DNA of 64,000 nt from Aspergillus flavus (GCF_009017415.1 NC_092403.1:744001-808000); one strand, 5' to 3'. Counted from the stretch's first letter, positions 10,027-21,925 are shown. A program made the numbers and translations. The notes: generated from the letters alone by a model not told the origin.

Positions 10027-11109
10027 ATGCAGCGTATCACCCATATCACTAGACTGTGTAAGCCTACGAGGTCCTGCACACAATCTCGAAGCATGTCAAG
10101 TTTCCCAACCAGCATCTCCCCCTCACAGTCAGAAATCCAGAGTCGGCAACTTTCTCCGCAGAATCTAGAGATCGCAATTCGAAGTCTCCACCACGACGGT
10201 TTAGTCGTAGTGGAGAATGTCGTGCCCCACGATGCCCTGGACCGACTAAACCATAAAATGGTCAAGGATGCATGGACGCTGCGGAACAGGAAAGAAAACA
10301 GTCCCTATAACTATAACCCTGGGAATATCCAGCAGGATCCCCCGCCTGTGCGGAAATACTTCGATCCTGAAATCTTCTTCAGTATGTGTCTGGCATTGGC
10401 CTAATACACAATGAATACAAACTAACAAGGGCATAGATCCAATCGCTACCCAGATAACCACAACGGCGCTAGGGCCCCGTCCAAAATGGACCTTTTGTTC
10501 TGGAAACTCAGCCATGCCTCCTACAGCTGAAAACCCGCCCATGTCTCAGCCAGTCCACTCTGACGCAGATTTCGCCCACCCGACGCACCCGTTCGCTTAT
10601 GTCGTAAACGTCCCACTGATTACCATGACTCCCGAAAACGGCTCTACAGAGGTGTGGCTGGGAACACACACCGATTCAGGATTGCACGTCCAGGAAGGAA
10701 TGCACGGTGAGCGAGCAAGTGGGCGAATTCAACTGAGTGCGCTGGAGAAGCAGAGAATGATTCGGCCGCCGTGTCAGCCTGTTGTTCCTAAGGGCGCGTT
10801 GGTTCTGAGGGACTTGAGGCTGTGGCATGCGGGAATAGGAAACCAAACCGATGACGTTAGGGTTATGTTGGCGATGAGTAAGTTTTAGATCCCCGTTAAA
10901 GGGCGAGCTCGTGGCTAATGATCGCAGTTCATTTCGCGCCGTGGTATCGAAACCCTATGAGGCTGGAATTTGCGGAGGATTTGAAGCCTCTGGTGGAGAA
11001 AGAGACGGGCCTCGAGATCCCTGTCGACTGGGTTACGGAGGCGGAAGCCATGTCGCGGTATTTGAATAGGGGATTTGGAAACTCGTATGATTTCAGTCAG
11101 CGGCCGTAG
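10027..11109 (+). CDS. PhyH-family Fe(II)/2-oxoglutarate dioxygenase
   Basis: Exons 10027-10381, 10437-10877 and 10928-11109 give 325 residues; introns are 55 bp (GTATGT..CATAG) and 50 bp (GTAAGT..CGCAG). The iron site is visible: HSDADF (His ~158, Asp ~160), the distal His in LRLWHAGIGN (~247), and the oxoglutarate-binding Arg in DDVRVMLA (~258). The N-terminal block HHDGLVVVENVVPHDALDRL is typical of the phytanoyl-CoA dioxygenase family. Such enzymes hydroxylate or desaturate small molecules and are common in secondary-metabolite pathways; the substrate is unknown. The first 22 residues are basic (MQRITHITRLCKPTRSC) and could be a mitochondrial presequence, but a second ATG at 10093 (MSSFPTS) is also a plausible start. 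Confidence 0.88.
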
Positions 11110-11698
11110 GTAGCTTTATGACTGTTTCACGGTGGGGGAAAGCATAGCATACAATGTAACGAGACACAAGGTGTTCTATTACTCGGATTTCTTTGATATG
11201 ACAATTGCAATGTGCGGGCCTGTGGGAATATTGCCGAAATTGATCCAGAAGCTGAACTCTAGCAAGTGTTCACTTTATTTCAAACTTACGAACAAAGCAA
11301 CGCCAAAATAGACACTTCTGTGGCTAGATCCACCTTCTTTTTATTTCAACTTACCATATGCTAAGGGGTGCTGTTATTGACTCACACTCCCTGCGTTTCA
11401 AAGATATAATGGAAATTGCATTATCCTCATTGGCCTTTGGAAAGGACAAAGTATCACCACAGACATGAAATGGTGCATCATATATAATACCCATCGCTAT
11501 CCTTTGACGGTAGGATATAGATGGATTTCAGGGAAAGAGGCTCAAGTATGAACTAGTTACTCACTCAATAGCTATCGGATCTGAAGCATATGGCGTATAT
11601 GCAAAAGCGGCACTGTCCTAGATCGAACAACACATTCGTCAACTGCATCAGCCGCGTCTACGGCATTGGTATCGCACCGAGCCGGACAGTAAGTACAT
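11110..11698. other. Intergenic stretch between convergent genes
   Basis: Tail-to-tail spacer; no gene or clear element seen. Confidence 0.4.
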
Positions 11699-12478
11699 TT
11701 ATGTCGTTCCATATACCCTATATTTAAAGAGACCGACAAGCTCTTGAACAAAGTATCCCACTCCGTTGCCCCATCCCATCTCATGTCCATATTGGGCCAG
11801 CTGTGTGACTATGTCACATCCAATGGCGAGGTTTTCGTCATTGTTAGTCTCCTTTGCCATGTAACGAATAGCCGAGATTAGTGGATCTGTGTTCATATCG
11901 TGCCTCGCATCATGCAAAGCGCCGAGGAGCATTTTGACGGCATCAATGTGTCCATTCCGTGCAGCAACAGCGAGTGTTCTGTTGTAGTGTATCTCCCACC
12001 CCAGTCTTCTAGCATGAAGTGCCCACCTCAATAGCATCGCCTCCTTTTCACCAAAATAGGGCTGGTTTAAGGCGCATTGTAGAGGTGTTTCTCCAGTCTC
12101 ATCTGGTTGAAAAACAAGAAAAAATTGGTTCAAGGGCAGATTGCCCAGCAGGTGATACAATATGTCCTTGTCGTTATCATATCTCCTGACAGCAGCATGA
12201 AAGAGAGTTCTTGGATCCCAGGGCACGGAAAATGTAAGCCCTAGCTGAAGTAGTCGTATCACCGCCTCTTTACTGCCATTGATACACAGGTGGTATATGG
12301 TCTCCCATTGTAGTATATTGGGATCCGCCTGTGGACCCGGAATACTTGCGCTAGAGTTGTTTGTAAACCAGTCGTTGAGATATTCTATTGCCCACAATTT
12401 TTCTGCTATGACGGCCTCGGATGATATTGCATTTTGAAAGCATCTGTTGAACAGTGGTTTTTGTGTATATGCCGCCAT
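11699..12478 (-). CDS. Degenerate ankyrin-repeat-like protein, 259 residues
   Basis: One uninterrupted frame from ATG 12478 to TAA 11699. Ankyrin-like helix pairs can be read: WETIYHLCINGSKEAVIRLL (about residues 59-78), LFHAAVRRYDNDKDILYHLL, GETPLQCALNQP, and TLAVAARNGHIDAVKMLLGA. The spacing is poor and the repeats are divergent. No signal peptide or membrane segment is present. Fungal ankyrin proteins mediate protein contacts, and this one is short enough to be a stand-alone adaptor or a remnant of a larger gene. The neighbours give no functional clue. Confidence 0.65.
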   Translation of the reverse strand: MAAYTQKPLFNRCFQNAISSEAVIAEKLWAIEYLNDWFTNNSSASIPGPQADPNILQWETIYHLCINGSKEAVIRLLQLGLTFSVPWDPRTLFHAAVRRYDNDKDILYHLLGNLPLNQFFLVFQPDETGETPLQCALNQPYFGEKEAMLLRWALHARRLGWEIHYNRTLAVAARNGHIDAVKMLLGALHDARHDMNTDPLISAIRYMAKETNNDENLAIGCDIVTQLAQYGHEMGWGNGVGYFVQELVGLFKYRVYGTT

Positions 12479-13253
12479 TGCTGTCTGTAGTTGGTGTTGG
12501 TCTTGGAATGATAATGTGATAGTTCTTTCTGATATGTACTAGTAGGGAAAGATCAACAATGAAATCAAGCTGATATGATAGAGAAGAAAGGATGTGAATA
12601 GACAAAGCGATTGATATCCCTCCATTTATAACAATCAACTCTTGATGCAGTCATCTTCTGGCCTACATGGTATGTACATACACCCTGTGATAGAATCATT
12701 GAGAATAAGCCATTTCTCAGACAAAAGCCGAATGACCTTTTCCCACGTGAACGGATTCTACTGTTAGAGTACTTCTTTGTTAGTTTCTGGGAATATCCAT
12801 GGTTTGATCGGCTGCCTTTGTTAGTGTCACAATGGACAAGGTAAGCTCCAAGCTGTCTGATATTCTCCGGCACGATAGTTAGATGTACAATGTACTCTTT
12901 CAGACATCTATTTATGTTACTGTTCGGATTAAATGACTTTGCATCCCACAAAGTAGTATCAATATTAGATTCTGATTGTGTTTCTGACTAGTTCCAGCTT
13001 TTTATGTCATACTTGCCTGAGTGGATAGTGGTGACCCCATCAAGGTATTATCCCACTAAGGCTGGAAATGTCGTAATCCACCGGGCCTTCTCCATACTTG
13101 AAGAGCATAGTTCCATAGTACGAACATATCCAAATAATATACCAAACATTAAACACCCAGACAACCAAAACAAAACCAAACTAACACAAAGAACAAAGAA
13201 AGAATCACCAAATAATAATAACCCGGGTATAGAAATCCAACAAAAGTCAACCA
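12479..13253. other. Intergenic stretch, no supported gene
   Basis: Open frames at 12351-12638 and 12565-12951 (-) and 13004-13276 (+) lack recognisable content. I see nothing to annotate. Confidence 0.35.
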
Positions 13254-13631
13254 TCACGGCAAATTTCTCTCCCTAAACTCCCTCCACCTCGCTCTAAACC
13301 CGCTCTTCTTCTCTCCACTGACCTCCGGAGCACCATCACCCTCAGACACGGCCTTTGCCATCTTCCCGCTGTTCAGCGCCTTGCCTTGGCAACTAGGTCC
13401 TGGCTTCACATCGCCACCACCGATTGACCCTGACTGCGTCGACTGAGGCACAAGCGTCGTCTCCGACACGGCATCATCCGCCAACATGCCTTCCTGCAAG
13501 GCAAGTTCCCGCTCTCGGGCTCGACGCTCTTTGGCCCGGCGTGCGACGGCCTCGGCACCGCCTTTTTCACCGAGCATGACTGTGCCCCCTGGTCCGGGGG
13601 TTATGGCGCTGTAGTCTAGGTTCCAGCCCAT
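13254..13631 (-). CDS. Small basic hypothetical protein, 125 residues
   Basis: Intronless frame starting MGWNLDYSAITPGPGGTVML. A highly charged Arg/Glu/Ala segment follows (EAVARRAKERRARERELAL, about residues 27-45), which would form a helix or short coiled coil. Then come a Ser/Thr/Gly-rich linker and a basic C-terminus (KSGFRARWREFRERNLP). The composition and the orderly start favour a real gene, but no family is recognised. There is no signal peptide or membrane helix. Confidence 0.6.
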   Translation of the reverse strand: MGWNLDYSAITPGPGGTVMLGEKGGAEAVARRAKERRARERELALQEGMLADDAVSETTLVPQSTQSGSIGGGDVKPGPSCQGKALNSGKMAKAVSEGDGAPEVSGEKKSGFRARWREFRERNLP

Positions 13632-14112
13632 TCTTTCTTGGTATGTATTCTGGGATGTGGGTTTAGAGGGGGTTTCGTTGTGATCGGGGATTTCTGAGAT
13701 GGGATGTTTTCTGAAGGTTTTGGTAGGAATTTTATGCTTTTATTGGGTATATAAAGACGCGGACTGTTAAATTATATGTGTACTAATGTGGCAGTGTTCC
13801 AGAAAACGTACATCTCCATAGTGGAGTACATGTAATGACGTCATACAATCACTTTATGTCCACGGGGGCAACGAGGATCCTCAATTCCATGGGAGGGGAT
13901 ATGTCGATCCTCTTGGCATATGCATATTTGGATGTCGGTGGAATGCCTGATTGAAGGTGGAATGTAGTCGCATGCTGCTTGCATAGAAGAAAATGTTGGT
14001 GTTGAAAAGGAAGGTTGGATAACTGGGTGATTAGTTTCTCCTCTGATGGCTTTCTGGACAGTCTAACTGACAAAACATTAAGTAATTACGTATTGAGATA
14101 GGAGTAGAATAT
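13632..14112. other. Intergenic stretch between two minus-strand genes
   Basis: Upstream region of the small basic protein gene and 3' region of the SDR gene. No gene seen; the frame at 13849-14073 is not convincing. Confidence 0.35.
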
Positions 14113-15177
14113 TTACTGCGACGGATCAAACACCTTCTTAAACGTCTCCAGGGTATGAGCCCAGATCTTCTTCGGGAAATCCTCCGCCCGATATCCGCTC
14201 ATAAGCTTCTCATTTGCTGCATTGGCCCCATCATAGTTAAGAATATACGATCCCCCACCGATTTTCCCAGTCGAAGCTACGCTTGTCTTCACCCCTTCCA
14301 CAAGTGGCACTCCTGCGTTTGTTGGATCCTCAGGCGCAGCGGGCGGATAAGCAGCGGAGGTCGAGATAAACACGTGCCTCTCACCACTCTCCTGCGACGA
14401 AATCGACATCGGTCGCGAAAGGAAGCTAACGATTGAACCGGCGATCGAGCCCATGGTCTTGTTCATGAGAGGTGTGCGGACAATGCCGGGGAATACGTGA
14501 ACGAAACTGATGGATGGGTACAGCGTGGCCAGGTGTTCTGCGGCGAGGGAGTTTAAGGTCGCCGCATACATGCCGGCTTTCATGATGGACCACGACTTTT
14601 GTAAGTCGAGGTTATCTTCTTCGATTTTACCTTCCTGGCCGGCAGCTAGGACGCTCACGACACGAGCTGGGGCTTTGGATGCGCTGAGCAGCGGGAGGAG
14701 ATTGTGGACGAAGCGCATGCGGGAGTAGTAACGGAGGGCATGATTGTTTTCGAGGCCTTCGCTTGTATCTACTTTACAGTTAGCTGCCACGTACTCAAAT
14801 GATGGATGTGTGTGGTTCTCCTTACTTTGTTTCGAGGCAGCAAGATGTCCCGTCGAGAGGAATAATAGATCGATCGCCTTTTCCTTCTGCTTGATTTCCG
14901 AGCACGCTTCATCTACATTCCGGAGAAGTGAGACGTCCGATTGAATAAAATGAAAGGTCCCATCGGGATTGGCTGATTTCAATTCCTCTAATATCTTGGA
15001 TCCGGCGGCTTGATTTCGTCCCACGAGATGGATTGTTGGCTTTTTGATGGTCTTGGCTAGCTCCTTGGCTGTTGCTTCGCCGATGCCACTGGTTCCTCCC
15101 ACGAAGACTGCGACGAAGTCTCCTTCGCGGGCGTGGAGAGCGACGTTGGATTTGCGGACTTCATTGATGCCCACCAT
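14113..15177 (-). CDS. Atypical short-chain dehydrogenase/reductase (SDR)
   Basis: Two exons, 14826-15177 and 14113-14771, with a 54-bp intron (GTAAGG, GCTAAC branch, AAAG acceptor) that removes 18 residues and restores HLAASKQIDTSEGLENNHAL; 336 residues. The Rossmann NAD(P) motif VGGTSGIGEATA is near residues 28-39, with LVGRN after the second strand. The usual catalytic Tyr-x-x-x-Lys is absent: the matching place reads MYAATLNSLAAEHL, with no Lys four residues after Tyr. This pattern occurs in a fungal SDR subgroup often seen beside biosynthetic genes. The ATG at 15177 lies in a good context (CACCATGG) and gives the family-like start MVGINEVRKS; an upstream ATG at 15369 is less likely. Confidence 0.82.
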   Translation of the reverse strand: MVGINEVRKSNVALHAREGDFVAVFVGGTSGIGEATAKELAKTIKKPTIHLVGRNQAAGSKILEELKSANPDGTFHFIQSDVSLLRNVDEACSEIKQKEKAIDLLFLSTGHLAASKQSKENHTHPSFEYVAANCKVDTSEGLENNHALRYYSRMRFVHNLLPLLSASKAPARVVSVLAAGQEGKIEEDNLDLQKSWSIMKAGMYAATLNSLAAEHLATLYPSISFVHVFPGIVRTPLMNKTMGSIAGSIVSFLSRPMSISSQESGERHVFISTSAAYPPAAPEDPTNAGVPLVEGVKTSVASTGKIGGGSYILNYDGANAANEKLMSGYRAEDFPKKIWAHTLETFKKVFDPSQ

Positions 15178-15897
15178 GGTGACTGAGACGTTGGAGTTTG
15201 GAGTTAAGGTACAGATGCGAGGGTATAACAGCCTGAGTGAGCTCAGATCAATTGTTTCCAATGATGACGACCTCCGTGAGATCGCGAGTCGCAAGTGTTT
15301 AAATACGACGAAAGGGCATCGATGACAAGTCGGTGGTCGGAGACGTCCAAGTCCGAATTGGTAATCCATTGCATCATCGTCTGCGGAAAGGTCGCGTCGG
15401 CCAATGGCAGTTCGTGCTGACCGGTCACATTACTTACATATCCTGAAGAACAATTATTTCCTATTCAGGCTGTGCATTACTCACAAGATAAACTGGTCTT
15501 ACCTACCATCTCCTGCGATTGATATAAGAAAGGGATTGCTGTTGATCCAGCATGCTGCCCAACATTTTGGTAGTCCTAGGAGTTATTGAGACTGTAAAGC
15601 AAGTATACACACTTCCATTCTGGGAACCCATGCTTGTAAACTCCGTTGTCCGTTTCCTCATTCAGTCGTACATACATGATGCCGTTAACATAGGATTAGC
15701 ATTATGATTAAGAAGAGATTTCTTCCTCAGGCAGTGAAGATTTTCGCCCCTTTACCACGGGTGTTGATAAGAAAGCCTATCAGCAGACATGTGAAAATCG
15801 CTGGTGAGCAGTAGGGGCGGGAGAAAAAGACACCAAAAATGGATAATCATTATCTGCAAGCCCGGCGCCCTTGGATCGAGTTCAAGGCAAGCAAAGC
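15178..15897. other. Intergenic stretch upstream of the SDR gene
   Basis: Promoter of the SDR gene and 3' region of the bZIP gene. I see no gene. Confidence 0.35.
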
Positions 15898-17508
15898 CTA
15901 ACTCGACGATACTTTCGCTGCTGACTTGAAGGCTGCTTCGACATCGGTCAGTCGGAAGCCGGGGGCTCGGCCTAGGATAACCATCTTCTTCAAAAGCGCT
16001 AGTACAGGTTAGCGTATGAGAGTTACAATGCATGATGGTAAATTACAAAGTACTTACTCTGAACAAACTCTTCAATGTTGAGGACCCAGGCCGCTTGTTC
16101 TGCTGCATTGGCTGCTTTTTCAGAATTGCGCTCATCCGTGCCATCAACGGTACGCAAGGGCAACGATGTGAGCTTATGACTATCATCTAGATCCATAGGA
16201 ATGTCCTTCGATTGATCCAGCGCAGCCTTTGGAGAATTCTCCTGGTTCTCAAGCGTAGGAGTGGCGAAGATACACGGCGCACCATCAAGACAGAAGCCCT
16301 TTTCTTCAAGATAACCCTGGACATCACGACAATCAAGCCAGGTACCATCCAGCCCGTATAACTTAAGAAGCTCCTGTCTCTTCTCCGACGACGATTTATT
16401 GTCCATCTCCTGAGCACTACCCGGAATGGAACCAAGGACTCGACCCGGAAGCCGCATGTTCTCGGGATACAGAGGCTTTCCATCGGGCTGCATCTGCGGA
16501 TAATGGGTACCCGCACCACCGATGCAGTAGAAAGGCACATTTGGTCTTTCCAAGGACTCTTTTGGGCCTGCACTGAGGAGGGACGAAAGACAGCGGGCCA
16601 ATTTATCCTCTTGACGCACGCAGCTCACCAGTCGGAAGACACGATAGATGTCCTGGGGATCTGTTCGCGGATCGGTGAATAATTGGTACGCGTACTCTAT
16701 GCAGTACCGGTGGAGTCGACGAGCGAATGTTGATTCATTATAGCTGTATGTGAAAGTGGCGCTGCCGTTCAGTGGTCTTTCGATGTCTCTTGGGAGATTG
16801 CCTAGATATGAGCGATTTGCATATCTAGTGGAAGGTGATACTCTAATGCGGTCACTTGCTGGTGGCTTGTAGAACGCCCCACTTCCACCGGGGTTCATAT
16901 TCACCGTGTATCCAAAAGTAAATGCATCGTTGGCTGCCTTTGCAGAGGATAAAGCAGCCAGTTGTATATGGTGAAGCTCCGTAGCAGATAATGAGCTCCC
17001 AGCTGATGATTTGCCTTCACGTTTTACCTGCGAGACGGTGGCGTTGAGTTGCTGGAAGAGATAAGGATGAGTGAGATTGAGATCAGACTGAAGCGCCATA
17101 TGATAGAAAGTGGACAACGATTGAGATATCCTGCCCATGCTTTCTTCAAGCTCCGACACGCGTGCCTTCAACTCCTGAAACATGGCTTCTTTCTTCAGTC
17201 GGTAGGTCCTTTGCGCAGCCCGGATCTGAGCCCGACGGTCCTACTTTAATATTAGCACTTGCCCAAACGAGTAATCCGCCAGACAGCAACAATAATACAT
17301 TAGGAGAAGTATTGCCAGGGGATATTCTCGGTCTACCGCGTTTCCTCACTCGGTTCGCCGACTGTGAGGGCTCGGGTGAGCTGCTCTTTTCGAGAACCTG
17401 ACCATGGTCCGATCCCGGCTCTGCACCGATTGCCTCCGATATGTGTGGAAACCGATCGGGCTGGTAATAGCGCGCCGAGAGTGTTTGGGACAAAAGGTAA
17501 TCAGTCAT
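15898..17508 (-). CDS. bZIP-type transcription factor, 497 residues
   Basis: Exons 17299-17508, 16058-17240 and 15898-15998 with introns of 58 and 59 bp; phases close exactly. After splicing, the basic region DRRAQIRAAQRTYRLKKEAM (about residues 71-90) leads into a heptad-like helix (FQELKARVSELEESMGRIS), the AP-1-like layout of many fungal bZIP regulators. RKRGRPRI lies just before it and may be a nuclear localisation signal. The C-terminus (EEFVQTLLKKMVILGRAPGF, then RLTDVEAAF) matches the tail of fungal bZIP proteins linked to secondary metabolism. It is expected to bind DNA as a dimer in the nucleus. A TATAAAAG lies about 60 bp upstream at 17569-17576. Confidence 0.87.
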
Positions 17509-19833
17509 GATTACGGCTCTGTTCGGTGTTCCGGACGGCAGGAGGGTTGATTATATTTCAAGGGGGTTCTTTTATAGTGAGATGATCATCGAACTGGAAT
17601 TATCAACGAGATTGATTGCCATTGAAGATAATAACATGATGAAATTGCCTGATGCTTGGCGGCGGTTGTGCAATGACCCAGTGAGATGTAGATTTCTTCT
17701 CTTGTGCCTCGGCTGATCGAATAATCTGCGTGGCTGATCCGAGGACCTTTTAAACGGACCAATCACCGCCTCGGGTCGTGCCCAACTGTGCCCTATTCAC
17801 GTTAGCTCCATAATTTGGTTACGATAAGGAATCGTAATGTTCCAAATGGTGCCTGAAGAGGCTCATCAAGATTATGGATCAAGTCCAAGTTTCAGTCCGA
17901 TCCTTCCTGAATGAGTCTAGCATGCCCCATTAAGCATAGTCAGGGATATGTTCCTTCGGACGGGTTGCCGTCTGGTCGACAAATTGGCCGACTCTGGACG
18001 TTTTTATGGTCCCAATCCGCGGCTCCTGATGGGATTTTGTCCTGATCGGGTGCTTTTCGCTTCTTCAAACATGTCAAATCCACATGAGAATTAGACTACC
18101 GCATCCACATCAAAAAAAGCACATGCACATGTGTAAAGTCCACACACTACCACATCCATCCTTTCTTAGTCAATCACCACCAGTGACGCAGTCCGGTTGG
18201 CTCCGGGACGTAGGAATCCGACTCACCTGAGTAGATCCCCGTTCCATAACGGGGGATTCGACACGTTGAAGCGTGGGACGGGTGAGACAATATTTTCAAG
18301 CGCATATTCTCATGTGAATAGGCGCCATAGGAAATTCACGTCCCGAAGACCAGCTGAGCTTCACCACGGATACGGCAACGGTCCCGAGAGAATGGCATGT
18401 CATGCGCAGAATCGGGATCGGAAGTGAAATGTGGAGTGGGCGACAATGCCCGAGTGTCGCTTGTGATATCTGTCGGTTGTCAGCCGATAGTGACCAAGCG
18501 AAAGAGCCTAGTAAATCAGGCACTGTTACTCAAGGGTTAATTTATGGGATATTCATTACTCTTTCAGTTGTAGAAGGATTGAGTTTTACTTCCTTTGGCA
18601 TCGAGATGTAACATTGAGATCATGAAAGCGGGCCAAGGAACAAAATGAAGTGGTGAAAGTAAGATCTTATGTATTCAGATAGGGTTATCTCTCTGATACA
18701 CTCATAAATACAAAACAAGTATCTCAATTGCAGAATAAAGTTGCCGTGCAGGATACTCTCTCGAAGCCTAAGGCTTTTTGTTTACCCGATGATCGACACC
18801 GAAGTCTTTCCGATGGAATCATGCCATAGTTTGCAGCCCTAATCAATCTATCATGACTAATGAACTGTTTTTCTGCGGAAACTTTCCAGATCGTGACTTT
18901 CGCTCAGCGGAGTGTAGGACAAAACAGAAACATGTGCAGCCAGTCAAATACGATTTAGCAGACATATTGCCGCCTCGGACTGAATCTACACCACAGAGAC
19001 CTACTACAATCTAAGCTGAAGATCATGCATATCGCGTCAGTAATGTAACTAGATACGCATAAACTCAAATAACCCCTTGCTTCATGAATTAGATCGAACT
19101 ATATGGTAAAAAAGTTGAATATATTTCTTCTATAGAAGAGCTTCAAGGTTCATTTAATGATTTTCAGGCATCCCTTTCACTGCTCCTCGGAGCTTAAAGC
19201 TGCTACGCGGGATTGAAGGAGTCTGGAATATGCTGACATGCTCTCACTTGACGCATCACTTAGATACCTCCAGTATCGCTGGATACGAGCTGCCAAGTCA
19301 TTCGGAGCCACCGGACCCGCGGAACCCGAACACCCCCAGCCGGACAGGTTGTCTCGCGCAGATCTACAGATGATGCTGCTCGCCCCAAGTGTCTCTGAGA
19401 GCAGCGAGGTGTCACCGTAAATCGTGACCAATATTCTGTCATTAAATCGCTCGGTGCAAGTGCTTGCCTCGGTATGATCACACAGGGGCATAAGCTTAGA
19501 GCCCTAATTTGCCTTGCGCTCCCCCTCCCTTCATACAACTCAACATATATTTTCAACATTAACAAAGTAATCCTGGGATAAACGATGCTATTGATCTCAG
19601 CCGTAATGCATGCACAATAGTCAATAGGCCTTGTCTCCTAGGATCTGTATCAAATGTATCTGGTCTATCCGGAACCGCCCCGGAGCCGCGGGTCAGGGTG
19701 GCCACTAATTATCATATTGTGACTAGATAGAAAATACCCATCCGGTGGTTCTTCCACACTGTGCCTTAATAGCAGCGATGGCCCACGGCTTTGCTGTGAC
19801 TCCGTCCAACCATTTTTCCTTACAGCATTCACC
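17509..19833. other. 2.3-kb gene-poor stretch between divergent genes
   Basis: Shared upstream region of the bZIP gene (-) and the alpha/beta-hydrolase gene (+). Minus-strand open frames at 19177-19491 and 19260-19565 and a plus frame at 18197-18427 show no domain. Nothing else supported. Confidence 0.35.
17569..17576 (-). promoter_or_regulatory. TATA box of the bZIP gene
   Basis: The minus strand reads TATAAAAG about 60 bp before the ATG at 17508. Confidence 0.5.
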
Positions 19834-21101
19834 ATGGTGCTGAAGAAAAATAGTGTGAGGCCCGCCGACCAGCCGTCACTCTCGATGGCAAGTAAATTAG
19901 ATCTGCTTCCAGCAGTAGCTTCGATCCTAATCGCGGGTTTCGTTGCTCTCTTTACAGGGTTAAAGCGAGACCAGTCCGGCACGCCAACCTTCTATCTTCA
20001 TATTGCGTACGCCATTCTGCGCAAGGCGAGCGCTCGCCTCTCTCCATTACAATTCCAGTCTGTCTCCCCCCAATGTTCGCATCCGCGTGACAAACTGCAA
20101 TGACCACAAGGACCCAAAGCTCATACGTAAAAGATGGATATCTCCTTCCACGGACGAAGCGTATAAGCAATATATGCAGTCGCGAGGAGGTGTACCTCAA
20201 ACAATAGAACTTGAATATGGTGCGAAAGGCCACTGGATTGGAAACAAGAATGCACGTAATGTATTAATCTGGTACCACGGTAAGTCTGCCACAAATATCA
20301 TCGATGTTGTCGACTCCAATTATTGACTGAACGAAGGAGGAGGTTTCTGTCTACCTGCCAACGTTGGTTACTTCAAATTCTGGGAAAGTCTCATTCAATG
20401 TTCGTCCGCTGCGGGTAAGGACCTTGCTGTGTTTGCGGTCGCATATACACTTGCTCCAAACGCTCAGTATCCAACGCAGCTTATTCAATCCGTCGAAGGA
20501 TTACGATACATTCTAACAGAAACTAATCGTACCCCGGCCAATATTCTGCTAGGTGGTGACTCTGCAGGCGGCAACCTGGCCGTCGGTGTTCTCTCACACC
20601 TGTCATCACCTCATGAAGCAATAGCCAAACTAGACGTCCAGGAACCGCTAGCAGGGACTGTTCTTATTGCACCCTGGACTTCCCTCGAAGTGAGCACAGA
20701 CACGAAAATGAACTGTCTCGGCGACGTGATTACACCGGATGTTGCCAAACCCTGGTCCCAAGCGTATTTAGGAAGGGCAAAGCATGATTACTACACCGAC
20801 GCCAGTACTGCTCCTTCAAGCTGGTTTAAAAATCTAAAAAATCAGCAGATACTGGTTCTCGCAGGGCAAAACGAGATTATGTTGCCGTCAATTCGACATT
20901 TCGTGGATAAGGTCAAGGTGAGAGCAACCCTTGTCTGCTGTCAGGACGAACTGACTGGGGCAGTCTGGCTTTCCTTCTATTGAACTATTTATTGGGCGTC
21001 AGGAAGGCCATGTGGCACCCGTATATAATCTGTATATGGGAGACAACAAGGAAACGCAACAGGGGGAGAGATTGAAAGTCTGGTTGGGAGAGCTCCTCTG
21101 A
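19834..21101 (+). CDS. Alpha/beta-hydrolase (HSL/abhydrolase_3-type esterase)
   Basis: Exons 19834-20057, 20134-20279, 20337-20917 and 21003-21101; introns 76, 57 and 85 bp; 349 residues with matching phases. The first intron has an unusual GTCTGT donor but gives the continuous family-like LSPLQFQWISPSTDEAY. An N-terminal hydrophobic segment (LLPAVASILIAGFVALF, about residues 23-39) suggests a membrane anchor. The oxyanion-hole HGGGF is split across exons 2 and 3, the nucleophile elbow is GDSAGG, and the catalytic His is in EGHVAP after the last intron. The likely acid is the Glu in AGQNEIML. It should hydrolyse esters or lactones of small molecules; the substrate is unknown. MASK at residue 18 is an alternative start. 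Confidence 0.87.
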
Positions 21102-21544
21102 GGGCTATTTCTAACACTAACTCGCCAATTACGAAGTTGGGTTTGTCTATGAGAATTAAACTCACTGGGCACTTGGCATAAAGGAATACATTTACTGGTT
21201 AAGCGTCTAGTATTAGTATGCTTCCTTCCGGCGAATTCAGGATTTCTTATATGCTTACTGAATGTGCATATGAATTCCTGCTGTAAATCTCTAGGTTATG
21301 ATCAAGCAATTATGTGGCTGAAAACTTCGCTATGATTTTGGCCTTTATCAAGTGTTAAAAGCCTAGTGAATGCTAGTGTTATGAATATCGAACCACCTTG
21401 GTGATGCATTCGTAAGAAAGCTGGACAGGCATATCACCATTACTTAAATTATAGTCTTAGTATACTTATAGCGTATTGACTAGACCAGAAGTTGATATGA
21501 GAAGGGGCAATAACTAGAATATCAAATTACAATGTCATGAATGA

Positions 21545-21925
21545 ATGGAGCATCAGAGAAAAGTACCAATACTAATCAGCCCTCATTATGCAACGTTGGA
21601 GGAGAATCAGAGGCCTGCCTGGAAAAACGCTCCCACAGGATATTCCTGTAAGTTTATATTGCTCAAGTTAAATGCCATGGTCCTAATCGCAGTCCACTCG
21701 TATAAAAAACCTGCCGGTAATGTCCAAATGAACCAGATCTACATACCAATCCTTGAACGCCCAACTATTGCTTCCATGGTAGTTCGCCGACCGGGGGCCT
21801 GGATGGTGTTTACGGGCCGGGAATTTCCGCCAAAAGAGGACAGAGCAGAACAAAAATCGAGGTTGGGAAAAGAGTGGGGAGCGAACTTTGTGGTTGGCGA
21901 TGGTCTCTGGGTTAGAGGCGGATGA
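21545..21925 (+). CDS. Doubtful small protein, about 111 residues after splicing
   Basis: The frame opens with ATG and contains a well-formed candidate intron 21648-21692 (GTAAGT donor, CCTAAT branch, CGCAG acceptor, 45 bp). Removing it keeps the frame and gives 111 residues. The product is basic, with RPTIASMVVRRPGAWMVFTG in the second half, and has no signal peptide or known motif. The minus strand also has a 120-residue frame here, so coding on either strand is uncertain. Given only because of the good splice signals. Confidence 0.2.
   Translation: MEHQRKVPILISPHYATLEENQRPAWKNAPTGYSCKFILLKLNAMVLIAVHSYKKPAGNVQMNQIYIPILERPTIASMVVRRPGAWMVFTGREFPPKEDRAEQKSRLGKEWGANFVVGDGLWVRGG

Noticed and set aside
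19177..19491. 104-codon minus-strand frame before the hydrolase gene
   Set aside because: No domain, no signal peptide, overlapping frames of similar length on both strands; no splice model improves it.
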